Origin: CAZTGZ01 sp964613385
GTDB lineage: Bacteria > Bacteroidota > Bacteroidia > NS11-12g > UBA9320
Assembly (NCBI GenBank): GCA_964613385.1
Contig: CAZTGZ010000011.1
Span: 1 to 64,000 of the forward strand
DNA: 64,000 bases
Reading direction: 5' to 3'
Shown here: positions 17,566 through 26,493 of the stretch, piece by piece
How positions within the stretch are numbered: the stretch's first letter is position 1
Layout: the number at the start of each line of letters is the position of its first letter
Notes under the pieces: generated by a model
What the model was told of the DNA's origin: nothing
Database searches by the model: none
Seen by the model: the letters and a program-made list of their open reading frames with translations, nothing else
Translations under genes and position numbers: made by a program

Positions 17566-17649
17566 ATGAAAACGAATTGGATTAAATGGATTATCGGTTG
17601 CTTGTTGCTCAACGCGATTTTTATGGGTATTGTAATGCTCCTAAAATAA
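17566..17649 (+). CDS. Tiny membrane peptide, 27 residues
   Basis: An ATG-to-TAA frame encoding a basic N-terminus (MKTNWIKW) followed by one hydrophobic helix rich in I, L, G and V and a terminal lysine. It fits between a divergent operon and a rho-independent hairpin that begins at its stop codon, the arrangement expected of a real transcript. I know no family for it. Support is only composition and context, so it may still be a chance frame. Confidence 0.4.
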   Translation: MKTNWIKWIIGCLLLNAIFMGIVMLLK

Positions 17650-17681
17650 AAAAAGCTGATTCCGAAGAACCAGCTTTTTTA
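17647..17681. terminator. Bidirectional rho-independent terminator
   Basis: AAAAGCTG (17651-17658) pairs with CAGCTTTT (17671-17678), extended by TTC/GAA around a CGAA tetraloop after an A-C mismatch, flanked by A and T tracts on both sides. It lies past the stop of the 421-residue T9SS gene (minus) and directly after the small plus-strand peptide. Confidence 0.88.
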
Positions 17682-17699
17682 GATTGATTTAAACTAAGA

Positions 17700-18965
17700 T
17701 CAGTGTACGTTCAGTTTATGAGAAGCTGAATAAGAACCTGATTTAATTTGATAGATATAAACTCCTTTCGGGATATTGTTTAACGATGTGGTAAGGGTAT
17801 GTTCGCCTTGAGCATAAGAGCCTTTAGCCAATGTCATTACCTCTTTGCCAACTACATCGTATAATACGATGGAAACTTCACCGGCATTACCCAATGCAAA
17901 GTCGATAGAAATTTCTTCATTCGCTTTTGCAGGATTAGGATAAGCTTTACCTAAAGCGTAACCATTACGGATATTGGCTGCAGATAAATTCTGTGATGAT
18001 ACTTTAAAATAAGATCTCAGGAATTGTTTCTGTGATCCGGGAGCATTGGCAGGATAATACCATTCTGGAGAGCGGGTTGAATATTTCTGGTTAGAATAAC
18101 ACAAAATGCCGTGATTCATAGAATTGTCTAATCCCGAAGCAGCACCGTCACCTCTTAAAACCAAGGGTACAAAAGCATTCAATTTTTTTGCCGGAAGGTT
18201 AACCGAATCTTCGTAAGCCAAAGTATCTCCAAGTGCATATGGATAATTTCCTGGCATAAAGGTCACAGTATAAGCGCCCAATCCATCCGCAGGAATGCTC
18301 AATGGAGTCGCGAATTCAACCAATCCGCTAAATTTATCAGATCCCTGAGCAAAGAAATCCGGAGTGTTGTTTGTCATGTCTAATGGAATCTTGAATGAAC
18401 CGGTAGCATCTGAACCTGAACTGGTACTTTTATTCAATACCACGGATTTAGTCTGTACGGTACCATTGAAAACCAAATTCGCAATTTTATCAGCGCCGTA
18501 ATACTGAACCAACAAGGTGTCAGCTATTCCATTCAAATTCAAATACTTATAGAAAAATGCAATAGAATCAATGGTATAAGTAGTGAACTTAGAAAATTGT
18601 GGGGTAGGGTCGATGAAATAAAAACTCTTAGGATCAAATACCTCACCAATGGAGTGAATAAAAACATTGTTCAAACCTGTTGTTTGATAATTGATTACAG
18701 GCATAGAGTCCGGCCATAAGTAAACATCCCCAAAATAAACAAAGGTTTCTCCGTTGTCTCTCAACACGGTGATATAATCATACCACGCATTTACGGTTGC
18801 TTTCTTGTTAAATTTTGCTGCATTTTTGTTCAGGAACATATCCAATTCGTCTGAACTCAATGGATGTGATGCCTTTTCAGGTGTTTTTAATGAAGTAATC
18901 TGCGCAAATGACAAAACACTTGTCATTAAACTCAGACATAAAGCGATAAGTCTCATTCTTTTCAT
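17700..18965 (-). CDS. Secreted protein with T9SS type A sorting domain
   Basis: 421 residues. Signal peptide at 1-21 ending SVLSFAQ. The central 300 residues are beta-rich and I do not recognise a catalytic domain; the phrases GTVQTKSVVLNKS and FVPLVLRGDGAA are not diagnostic. The C-terminal 80 residues, starting at GKAYPNPAKANEEISIDF and ending SASHKLNVH, are a clear T9SS sorting domain. The gene is monocistronic, with a -7 match upstream and a terminator downstream, and is probably well expressed. Confidence 0.88.
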   Translation of the reverse strand: MKRMRLIALCLSLMTSVLSFAQITSLKTPEKASHPLSSDELDMFLNKNAAKFNKKATVNAWYDYITVLRDNGETFVYFGDVYLWPDSMPVINYQTTGLNNVFIHSIGEVFDPKSFYFIDPTPQFSKFTTYTIDSIAFFYKYLNLNGIADTLLVQYYGADKIANLVFNGTVQTKSVVLNKSTSSGSDATGSFKIPLDMTNNTPDFFAQGSDKFSGLVEFATPLSIPADGLGAYTVTFMPGNYPYALGDTLAYEDSVNLPAKKLNAFVPLVLRGDGAASGLDNSMNHGILCYSNQKYSTRSPEWYYPANAPGSQKQFLRSYFKVSSQNLSAANIRNGYALGKAYPNPAKANEEISIDFALGNAGEVSIVLYDVVGKEVMTLAKGSYAQGEHTLTTSLNNIPKGVYIYQIKSGSYSASHKLNVH

Positions 18966-18990
18966 TCTGATTTTTTTTTTTTAGAGGCTG

Positions 18991-18998
18991 CAAAAATA
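18991..18998 (-). promoter_or_regulatory. Candidate -7 element for the T9SS gene
   Basis: Minus strand TATTTTTG matches TAnnTTTG exactly. It lies 25 nt upstream of the ATG at 18965. The leader would be very A-rich, which is common in this phylum in place of a Shine-Dalgarno sequence. Confidence 0.4.
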
Positions 18999-19059
18999 AT
19001 TTTTCGTCGACTAAATTATGACTCTTCTCCCAAAAAGATGTCATTTCAACGAAATTTTA

Positions 19060-19767
19060 TCAGATATCACCCAACTGAGGACGAATTATGACTTCTTCAT
19101 GAACCACATCTGAAGATGCCATGACACAATGCACTACAGTCCTTGCCACGCTCTCCGGAGAGATAAATCTTTCCGGAGGGAATCCTGCGTTTTTCCAACT
19201 GTCTGTGTACGTTGCTCCGGGTAAAATAGCGGTTACCCTGACTCCAAAATCCTTCAATTCTTCTCTCAACACCTTAGTCATGCCTAAGAGTCCAAATTTA
19301 CTGATACAATAAGAACCACCATTCGGATATGCTTCTATACTCGCGATGGAACACATATTTACAATATCTCCACTTCTTCTTAACTTCATAGAGGGTGCCA
19401 AAGCCCGGGTTAAGTGATAGGCAGAGGCGAGATTTACCTGTATCATTTCTTCAAAGATGGATTCTTCTTCCATGAGTACAGAACCGGGTTTGAAGGTACC
19501 TGCATTATTAACTAACACAGTAGGTACACCAACGCCGAGAATAAGGTTAGCAAATGTCTGAACATCTGACTTAATGCCTAAATTACCGGCATGCGTAAGA
19601 ATCTTATTGTCAGGAAATTCAGATTTCCATTCCAGACAGGGTTGCAGCGCTTCGAGGCTCCGGGCATGTAAAAACAAATCATATCCATTTTCAATCAATT
19701 CCCGGGCAATGGCCAGGCCTATTCCCCTCGATGCTCCCGTTACTACGGCTAATCCTCTATGAATCAT
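19060..19767 (-). CDS. Short-chain dehydrogenase/reductase (SDR)
   Basis: 235 residues with a Rossmann fold of the classical SDR family. The cofactor motif TGASRGIG is at residues 9-16, NNAG follows in the middle, and the catalytic Ser and YxxxK are seen in CSIAS and SYCISK. The substrate cannot be told from sequence; an Arg after the glycine motif region would favour NADPH. It is divergent from the mlaE homologue with about 78 bp between starts. Confidence 0.9.
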   Translation of the reverse strand: MIHRGLAVVTGASRGIGLAIARELIENGYDLFLHARSLEALQPCLEWKSEFPDNKILTHAGNLGIKSDVQTFANLILGVGVPTVLVNNAGTFKPGSVLMEEESIFEEMIQVNLASAYHLTRALAPSMKLRRSGDIVNMCSIASIEAYPNGGSYCISKFGLLGMTKVLREELKDFGVRVTAILPGATYTDSWKNAGFPPERFISPESVARTVVHCVMASSDVVHEEVIIRPQLGDI

Positions 19768-19845
19768 GCTGTTTTCGATTATTTACCCTTCGAATGTAGA
19801 ACCCACTGTGGAATAAATCCAATATATTTACCGCCGAATTCATAC

Positions 19846-20583
19846 ATGCAGCTATTTTATCATTTCGGCCGGTATATTTTATTCTTGAAAAGTATGTTTT
19901 CTAAACCTGAAAAATTCAGGGTTTATGTAACACGGACTTTCGTAGAAATGAAGAACATTGGCATTGGGTCGCTGACCATTGTTGCCATTATTGCCGTATT
20001 TCAAGGTGCAGTAACAACGCTACAGATTGCCTATCAGCTTATTTCCCCTTTGGTAGCCAACCCTGTCATTGGCCAAATTGTTTCAGATTCCACCATGTTG
20101 GAATTGGCGCCTACCATTACTTGTCTCGTTTTGGCAGGTAAAGTTGGATCACATATTGCCAGTGAAATTGGAACCATGCGCGTATCTGAACAGATTGATG
20201 CGCTCGAAGTTATGGGCATCAACTCGGCCGGGTTTCTGGCTTTACCGAAAATTGTAGCCGGGATTATCATGGTGCCCATGCTTATCATAATTTCGATATT
20301 CTTGAGTAATACCGGTGGAATACTGGCAGGAGAAGCTTCAGATATTCTCACGGCCTCTGAGTATATTCAAGGGGCAAGAGAAACATTTTTACCCTTTAAC
20401 CTGTATTTTTCTCTGATCAAAGCGGTAACTTATGCTTTTATCATTACGTCGGTGAGTGCCTATCAGGGATATTACTGTTCAGGAGGCGCGTTGGAGGTTG
20501 GACATTCGAGCACAAAAGCTGTGGTTTACAGTGCAGTACTCATACTTTTTTCTGATTATTTACTCGCTCAATTGCTGCTCTGA
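19846..20583 (+). CDS. mlaE: MlaE-like ABC transporter permease
   Basis: About 245 residues of the MlaE/YrbE permease family, the inner-membrane part of a phospholipid (MCE-type) ABC transporter. Conserved pieces are GIGSLTIVAIIAVFQGAVTTLQ, LAPTITCLVLAGKVGSHIASEIGTM with VSEQIDALEVMG, the family's coupling region, and GYYCSGGALEVG near the end. The frame extends upstream to an ATG at 19759 that would overlap the divergent SDR gene, so I take the ATG at 19846 (MQLFYHFGRY). Its TGA shares a base with the ATG of mlaF. Confidence 0.93.
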   Translation: MQLFYHFGRYILFLKSMFSKPEKFRVYVTRTFVEMKNIGIGSLTIVAIIAVFQGAVTTLQIAYQLISPLVANPVIGQIVSDSTMLELAPTITCLVLAGKVGSHIASEIGTMRVSEQIDALEVMGINSAGFLALPKIVAGIIMVPMLIIISIFLSNTGGILAGEASDILTASEYIQGARETFLPFNLYFSLIKAVTYAFIITSVSAYQGYYCSGGALEVGHSSTKAVVYSAVLILFSDYLLAQLLL

Positions 20584-21317
20584 TGATTGAATTAAAAGAA
20601 GTCAGAAAATCATTTCAAGGCAAAGAAATTCTGAAGGGAATATCAGCCCAGTTTGAACCCGGGAGAACCAATTTGGTGATCGGTGCCAGCGGACACGGGA
20701 AAAGTGTTTTGATGAAATGTATGGTCGGGCTGTTGCAAGTGGACAGCGGAAATATATTTTATGATGGGAGGGATTTTACCGCGTTGGAATATCATCAGAT
20801 ACGGGAGGTGCGCAAAGATATAGGTATGCTATTTCAAGGAACGGCTTTGTTTGATTCGCTAACCGTTGAAGAAAACATTGAATTCCCTTTAAAAATGTTC
20901 ACCGACCTGAATGTTAAAGAGAGATTGGATCGGGTTAATTTCTGCCTGGCAAGGGTGAATCTGGAAGGAATCAACAAGAAATTTCCAGCGGAAATCAGCG
21001 GAGGTCAAAAGAAACGGGTGGGAATTGCGCGTGCGATTGCCATGGAAATCCGCTATCTTTTTTGCGATGAACCCAATAGTGGATTAGATCCGGTTACCTC
21101 CAGAGTTATTGATAGTTTGTTGAAAGAAATCACAGAAGAATTCAGCATCACAACCATCATCAATACACATGATATGAAAACGGTTTTCGATATTGGAGAT
21201 AAAGTGATTTTCATATACAAGGGTGAAAAATGGTGGGATGGCAGTAAAAATGATGTCACGAACAGTGACAATAAAGAACTGTCAGAATTTTTATCTTCTT
21301 CATATTTTGGATATTGA
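20583..21317 (+). CDS. mlaF: MlaF-like ABC transporter ATP-binding protein
   Basis: 244 residues, ATPase partner of MlaE. Walker A GASGHGKS (34-41), Q-loop in MLFQGTALFDSLTVEEN, signature ISGGQKKR, Walker B LFCDEPNSGLDP and the switch His in INTHDM are all present. It is coupled to mlaE by a 1-nt overlap, and the next gene, an S46 peptidase, begins 1 nt after its stop. The substrate-binding MCE protein (MlaD) is not in the window. Confidence 0.94.
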   Translation: MIELKEVRKSFQGKEILKGISAQFEPGRTNLVIGASGHGKSVLMKCMVGLLQVDSGNIFYDGRDFTALEYHQIREVRKDIGMLFQGTALFDSLTVEENIEFPLKMFTDLNVKERLDRVNFCLARVNLEGINKKFPAEISGGQKKRVGIARAIAMEIRYLFCDEPNSGLDPVTSRVIDSLLKEITEEFSITTIINTHDMKTVFDIGDKVIFIYKGEKWWDGSKNDVTNSDNKELSEFLSSSYFGY

Positions 21318-21318
21318 C

Positions 21319-23445
21319 ATGAAAACCAGACTGCTTACATTTCTATTTTGCTCAGCTCTCCTTAGCGTTTCCTTCAGAACTTCGGTTAAAGACGAAGGGA
21401 TGCACATGCTGAACACACTTCATAAACTGGATCTTGCCAAGGCCGGATTAAAATTCCCTGTGAACGATATTTTTAACCCTGATGGAAATGGATTAACCAA
21501 TGCATTGGTTAGATTGGGCGGCTGCACAGGTTCATTTATCAGCGACAATGGTTTGATTATCACCAATCATCATTGTGTTTATGGCTCTGTTTCTTCTTTG
21601 AGCACACCGGAAAACAATTTACTGGAAAACGGATTTTATGCCAAAACCAGTGAACAGGAAATTAAAGTAAATCTGCCTTGCAAAATCACACTTTCTTTTC
21701 AGGACGTTTCTGCTCAAGTTCTTCAAGGGGTTGATTTCACGCTTTCACCGGATCAATACAATGCCAAAATATCAGAGAACATTAAAAACATAACTGAACA
21801 GGAACAAAAACTTTATCCGGATTTAAAAATAGAAATCAGCGAGATGCTTGTAGGTAAATTTTACACGCTATTCCGGTATAAAATGCTCACCGATGTGCGC
21901 CTGGTATTTGTTCCACCTGCTGCAATTGGAAAATTTGGGGGTGAAAGCGACAATTGGGTTTGGCCAAGACATAATGGAGATTTTTCGGTGGTTAGGGCTT
22001 ATGAAAATGGTCAGCCTTACAAGCCCTCCAGGCATCTGAATATCAGTGTTAAAGGCACCAGCGAAAATGACTTTGTTTTTATATTGGGATATCCCGGAAG
22101 AACCTATCGTCATATGCCGGCAGAATATTTTACCTATCAGAACGAGGTTTTACTGCCTTTTATCTCTCAATGGTTTAATCATAGGATAGAAGTATTACAC
22201 CAAGACGCAGGTTCGAACCTATCCAAGCAACTCTCTTATGCCGGAAGTATTGCTTCTCTTGCCAATACTGCAAAGAATTTTGAAGGGAAAATGCAGGGTT
22301 TAAAACGCACTTCTTTGTTAAAAGATAAATATGCCGAACAAGCCAAACTGGTTGCATGGGTTATGAGTGACCCTGACAGAAAGGCAAATTATGGGCATAC
22401 ATTCGAGCAGTTGAAACAACATTATGCGGATTTAATGAAGGTTGCGAAAGCAAACCTCATGTACGGACAGCTTTTTTCAAGTTCCGGAATCTTATGGGCA
22501 GGAGGGTTTATAGAAGATGTGGAAGATCAGGTTGATGATTTGAGTAAATCAGCGAGAGCAGAATTCTTTGCTAAAAATCAAAGCAGTTTGCTCCAAAAAT
22601 TTAAGTCGGGGTATAATGTACATAGCACAGAAGTGGACCAAAGGCTATTGACAGATATGCTCATGGAAATGACAAAGTTGCCGGAGAATTTCAGACCTGA
22701 GTCGTTCAACAAACTGTTGTCAAAAAAAGGGAAATCTGGGATTCCGGATTTTGTGGCCAGATTGTATCGGAAAAATCCATTAACACAAACAGGGGAAGTC
22801 GTAAAAATCGCAGAAAAAGACATCAGGGGGCTGTTGAAAATGGAAAATAAGCTTACGGAGTTCGCTGAAGACATGAATGAAAAATACGCAGCGATATCTG
22901 CAGAAACCCGATCCATTCAAAGTAAAATAGATATTCTGTTGCCGTCTTTAGCAGAAATTAAGCTGCTCTATTATCAAAACCTGTTCATCCCTGATGCAAA
23001 TGCCACTTTGCGTTTTACCTATGGCTATGTGAAAGGTTATCAACCACAGGATGGCGTGCATCATTTTCCTCATACCACTTTAAAGGGAATATTGGAAAAA
23101 GCAGAGAGTACCGGAGATTATTACATGCCGGATGCTTATTTGAAAGTATTCCGTGAAACTCAGGCGGCTGACGCGTTGCGGCTCGCTAATACACAGGATG
23201 TGGTTGTAGCTTTTTTATACAATCTCGATACTACCGGCGGAAATTCGGGCAGCCCGGTACTGAATGCCGATGGGGAATTGGTTGGCGTGAATTTCGATCG
23301 GGCATATACGGCTACCATCAACGATTTCGCATGGAATGAATCATACAGCCGCTCCATTGGGGTAGATATTCGTTATGTTTTATATGTAATGAAGTATATC
23401 AGCAAGGCGGATGGCTTACTCAAAGAATTGAAAGTTAGCCTGTAA
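21319..23445 (+). CDS. S46 family dipeptidyl peptidase, DPP11-type
   Basis: 708 residues from the ATG at 21319; the frame opens 96 nt earlier inside mlaF, but only this start gives a signal peptide (MKTRLLTFLFCSALLSVSF). Catalytic residues are His85 in TNHHCVYG, Asp in VWPRHNGDF, and Ser643 in GGNSGSPV. Eighteen residues after the Ser is Arg661 in VGVNFDRAY, the equivalent of Arg673 of P. gingivalis DPP11, which binds acidic P1 side chains; the enzyme should therefore release Xaa-Asp/Glu dipeptides in the periplasm. It shares an operon with mlaEF. Confidence 0.95.
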   Translation: MKTRLLTFLFCSALLSVSFRTSVKDEGMHMLNTLHKLDLAKAGLKFPVNDIFNPDGNGLTNALVRLGGCTGSFISDNGLIITNHHCVYGSVSSLSTPENNLLENGFYAKTSEQEIKVNLPCKITLSFQDVSAQVLQGVDFTLSPDQYNAKISENIKNITEQEQKLYPDLKIEISEMLVGKFYTLFRYKMLTDVRLVFVPPAAIGKFGGESDNWVWPRHNGDFSVVRAYENGQPYKPSRHLNISVKGTSENDFVFILGYPGRTYRHMPAEYFTYQNEVLLPFISQWFNHRIEVLHQDAGSNLSKQLSYAGSIASLANTAKNFEGKMQGLKRTSLLKDKYAEQAKLVAWVMSDPDRKANYGHTFEQLKQHYADLMKVAKANLMYGQLFSSSGILWAGGFIEDVEDQVDDLSKSARAEFFAKNQSSLLQKFKSGYNVHSTEVDQRLLTDMLMEMTKLPENFRPESFNKLLSKKGKSGIPDFVARLYRKNPLTQTGEVVKIAEKDIRGLLKMENKLTEFAEDMNEKYAAISAETRSIQSKIDILLPSLAEIKLLYYQNLFIPDANATLRFTYGYVKGYQPQDGVHHFPHTTLKGILEKAESTGDYYMPDAYLKVFRETQAADALRLANTQDVVVAFLYNLDTTGGNSGSPVLNADGELVGVNFDRAYTATINDFAWNESYSRSIGVDIRYVLYVMKYISKADGLLKELKVSL

Positions 23446-23535
23446 AAGCCGATCTAAATTCGATCATTATTATTACATAACGCTGAATAATTTCATAGCG
23501 GATTTTCTACTTTGGGCTGATTTAACCGTTTAATG

Positions 23536-23556
23536 GCATCTAATTGATGCTTTTTT
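23536..23556 (+). terminator. Short rho-independent terminator
   Basis: GCATC (23536-23540) and GATGC (23546-23550) form a 5-bp stem with a 5-nt loop followed by six Ts. It lies about 90 nt after the DPP11-type gene. The stem is short, so strength is uncertain. Confidence 0.5.
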
Positions 23557-23563
23557 ACATTTG
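23556..23563 (+). promoter_or_regulatory. Candidate -7 element TACATTTG
   Basis: An exact TAnnTTTG match 56 nt upstream of the ATG of the 957-residue T9SS gene, starting within the T tract of the terminator. No convincing TTTG box lies at the -33 spacing. Confidence 0.4.
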
Positions 23564-23619
23564 ATTTTCGTCACCGTGCAACGAAACTCATATTTCTGAG
23601 TCTTTAGTGTAAGCGTTAA

Positions 23620-26493
23620 ATGAAAATATCCGGATTGGCTAAATTATCAATATTCACAATGATATGGTGTTTTACCATGATTTGGGGAATTGAATCTAAG
23701 GCATCCCATGTCATGGGTGTAGATATCACGTATAAACAAATTGATAGTTTAAAATACAGGTTTAATTTTTACATTTATCGGGATTGCAATGGGGTAGGAA
23801 TGGGCAATCAAATCGATTCTGCGGTGATCAGATGTGGAACCCTTACCCGTAAAATTCCGCTAACACTGGTAAAAATTGAAGAAGTGATAACCGGTCCACA
23901 GAGCAATTGTAACCCTCCCAATACAGATTTTTCGGGAATAGGAGTGGAAAAGAATACTTATAGCACAACGGTGGATTTCGGACTTTCCGAATTTTCCTCC
24001 TATTACAATTGTTCAGGATGGGTGAGAGTGGAAATTATATTGTATTCACGAACTTCTCCCCATGCTACTTTTGGAGTTCAGGAAATATATTCTTATGCCG
24101 AGTTAAATCTGCAAGCGGCAAAAACCGGTAACAGTTCCCCAAGTTTTTGTTTCGACCCAGTGCCATATTTGGGTTGCAATAGTCAGGTTAACTTATCTTT
24201 CTATTCAACAGATACCATAGAATCTGATTCTTTATCCTATGAATTGGACCACCCTATGTCCGCATATTCTACAAAAGCCATGCTTCCAACAGGACATTAC
24301 TATGATTATCCGTTTATTTCATACTACCCTGGCACCTTAAAATACCCTTACAAAAACCCCAATGCAAATCCACCTATCGGTTTTAATCTGGATCCGTTGA
24401 ATGGTGCCATGTATTTTGTTCCTACAAAATGTGATGATGTAAGCGCTTATGTCGTAAAGGTGAAAGAATGGCGCAAAATCAAAGATTCCTCCAATGCTTA
24501 TGTTCACATCGGCACCATTAGAAGGGATATGATGGGTATAGTTAGTAGTTATTCTGTTAAATCTGTCAATCTGCAAAAGTTTCAGGATGTTTGGGCTTGC
24601 CCCGACAGTGTATTCTGTATGGACTACTTTCCCCCGGCTTCTTCCAAATATGACACCATTGCGCTATCCTTGATCCCATTTCAGTCGAATCATATAATCT
24701 CATTGGGAAAGTTGGCTCCAGATACCTCCCAAATGTGTTTTAAATTTTCGTCCATAGATGCTTTTAAATCAAGCAACCATATTGGTATACAAGCGACGAA
24801 TAAAATAGGGAACAGGTACCTTATTTCTCAAAAGGTCATTCAGTTAAAACCTTCTGCTAATGAAGATTTTACCGTTGACATCCGACCCTGGATATGCAAC
24901 GATTACAGAGTAAGTCTGGATCATCCCACGCAGAGCGCTCTCGGGGTCAATTGGTTTGTATTCGATCAGGACCTAAAACAACTCAACGATACCCATCGGT
25001 TGAAGTTTTTAACAAGTAACATGCCTACTTCCGACAGTAAATCTGATCTTCTTCGGTTTAAAAGTAATGGGAAATACTATATTCTCTCGGTTGTAACCAA
25101 TAATATGCTCAATTGCTTCTCCTTCTGGGACAGTATCGAAGTAACAGATTCCGAACGTACAGCCAGACTCAATTTGCCCCTGCAACCCATATGCCCATTA
25201 ACGAAACACGCACTTTTTGACGATTCACTTCATTCCGAAAATTATAAATATCAATGGGATATAAACGGAATCCAAACCTCAGATTCCATGGTGAACCTTT
25301 TCCTGAAGGATGCAAACGACAGTGCACATATTAAGCTTCAAATTACTTACCATGAGTATTGCAACATTGACACGGTGCTGAACTTTAAAGCAAAAGCATC
25401 CTACAAAATTCCCTATTATCAAAATCCGGAATTCTGTACAGGCGATACACTTCAAATTACAGAGCCCCAGGGGTATCATTCCTTTATATGGAATAAGACC
25501 TATACCGATGGAAAGATTCAATCGTGGTCCGATGAAACCTTAATGGTCTCATATACAGATTCCTTGAATTGCAGGTATAGCGACACCATACAAACGACTT
25601 TTCATCCGGTTCCTGTTCTTCATCTCAACGATACGTTATTTTGTGAATCCGGAACCATCCGTCCGGGTAAGTTTTACAACTACCTTTGGTCCGATAATTC
25701 GACTCAGGACCATTTCTATGTTCAAAATTCCGGAAACTATTGGCTCCAGGTAAGCGACACCAATGGCTGTAAATCGGTCGACAGTTTTCAAATTACCATT
25801 CTGCCTCTCCCGGAAATAACCCTCGTTCCGGATACTTTTTTATGCAGTGAATGGACTCCTGAAATAGATTTTCATTTAAATCCACAATACACCTATAGTT
25901 GGAGCAATGGCGATACAGGCAGCCTGCTCAAAGTAAAAAATTCCGGATACCATTCCGTAATCAGTACAGATGTCTTCGGTTGCTCTTCTGTTGACTCCGT
26001 AATGGTGCGTCTAATACCCAAAAATCCAACTCCGGTCATCTATGATGCGTTCACCTATATTTTTACCACATCTATCCATAAGCACGAGTGGTATCGAAAC
26101 GACACGCTGTTGAACAGTGAAATCAGCAACAAAATTTTAAGCCCGGCACCCGGTTCCTATACAGTCAGAGTTTATGATTCCTTTGGATGTGTATCGGATT
26201 TTTCGAGTGCATTTATTGTGTTAAACACAGGGATTGTTCACAATGAGTCCATTGATATTAAAATTTCTCCGAATCCATCTGAAGGCGTTTTCAATATAAG
26301 CTTTGATAACATTCGAAATCAAAACCTGGACAATATCCGGATAACAGATATTCAAGATCGTCAAGTTGAAGCACAAGCCATCTTTTCCGATGGTTCTATT
26401 CAAATCAAATTAACGGCTTCACCGTCTATGTATTGGCTCAATCTAATCCTTGACGATGGAAGCACTTTCCGATCCAAAATTCTCTTGAATTAG
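23620..26493 (+). CDS. Large secreted protein with T9SS sorting domain
   Basis: 957 residues. A signal peptide ends near ESKASHVMG. The start of the mature chain, ASHVMGVDITYKQIDS...YRFNFYIYRDCNG, is the opening found in a widespread group of Bacteroidota surface proteins, many with gliding-motility-type C-termini. From about residue 530 to 870 come short beta-sandwich, PKD/Ig-like units with repeated phrases such as LCVSDTNGCKSVDSF and DTGSLLKVKNSGYHSV. The last 75 residues, from IKISPNPSEGVFNISF, are a T9SS type A sorting domain. Probably a cell-surface or released adhesin. The stop overlaps that of convergent fmt. Confidence 0.87.
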   Translation: MKISGLAKLSIFTMIWCFTMIWGIESKASHVMGVDITYKQIDSLKYRFNFYIYRDCNGVGMGNQIDSAVIRCGTLTRKIPLTLVKIEEVITGPQSNCNPPNTDFSGIGVEKNTYSTTVDFGLSEFSSYYNCSGWVRVEIILYSRTSPHATFGVQEIYSYAELNLQAAKTGNSSPSFCFDPVPYLGCNSQVNLSFYSTDTIESDSLSYELDHPMSAYSTKAMLPTGHYYDYPFISYYPGTLKYPYKNPNANPPIGFNLDPLNGAMYFVPTKCDDVSAYVVKVKEWRKIKDSSNAYVHIGTIRRDMMGIVSSYSVKSVNLQKFQDVWACPDSVFCMDYFPPASSKYDTIALSLIPFQSNHIISLGKLAPDTSQMCFKFSSIDAFKSSNHIGIQATNKIGNRYLISQKVIQLKPSANEDFTVDIRPWICNDYRVSLDHPTQSALGVNWFVFDQDLKQLNDTHRLKFLTSNMPTSDSKSDLLRFKSNGKYYILSVVTNNMLNCFSFWDSIEVTDSERTARLNLPLQPICPLTKHALFDDSLHSENYKYQWDINGIQTSDSMVNLFLKDANDSAHIKLQITYHEYCNIDTVLNFKAKASYKIPYYQNPEFCTGDTLQITEPQGYHSFIWNKTYTDGKIQSWSDETLMVSYTDSLNCRYSDTIQTTFHPVPVLHLNDTLFCESGTIRPGKFYNYLWSDNSTQDHFYVQNSGNYWLQVSDTNGCKSVDSFQITILPLPEITLVPDTFLCSEWTPEIDFHLNPQYTYSWSNGDTGSLLKVKNSGYHSVISTDVFGCSSVDSVMVRLIPKNPTPVIYDAFTYIFTTSIHKHEWYRNDTLLNSEISNKILSPAPGSYTVRVYDSFGCVSDFSSAFIVLNTGIVHNESIDIKISPNPSEGVFNISFDNIRNQNLDNIRITDIQDRQVEAQAIFSDGSIQIKLTASPSMYWLNLILDDGSTFRSKILLN

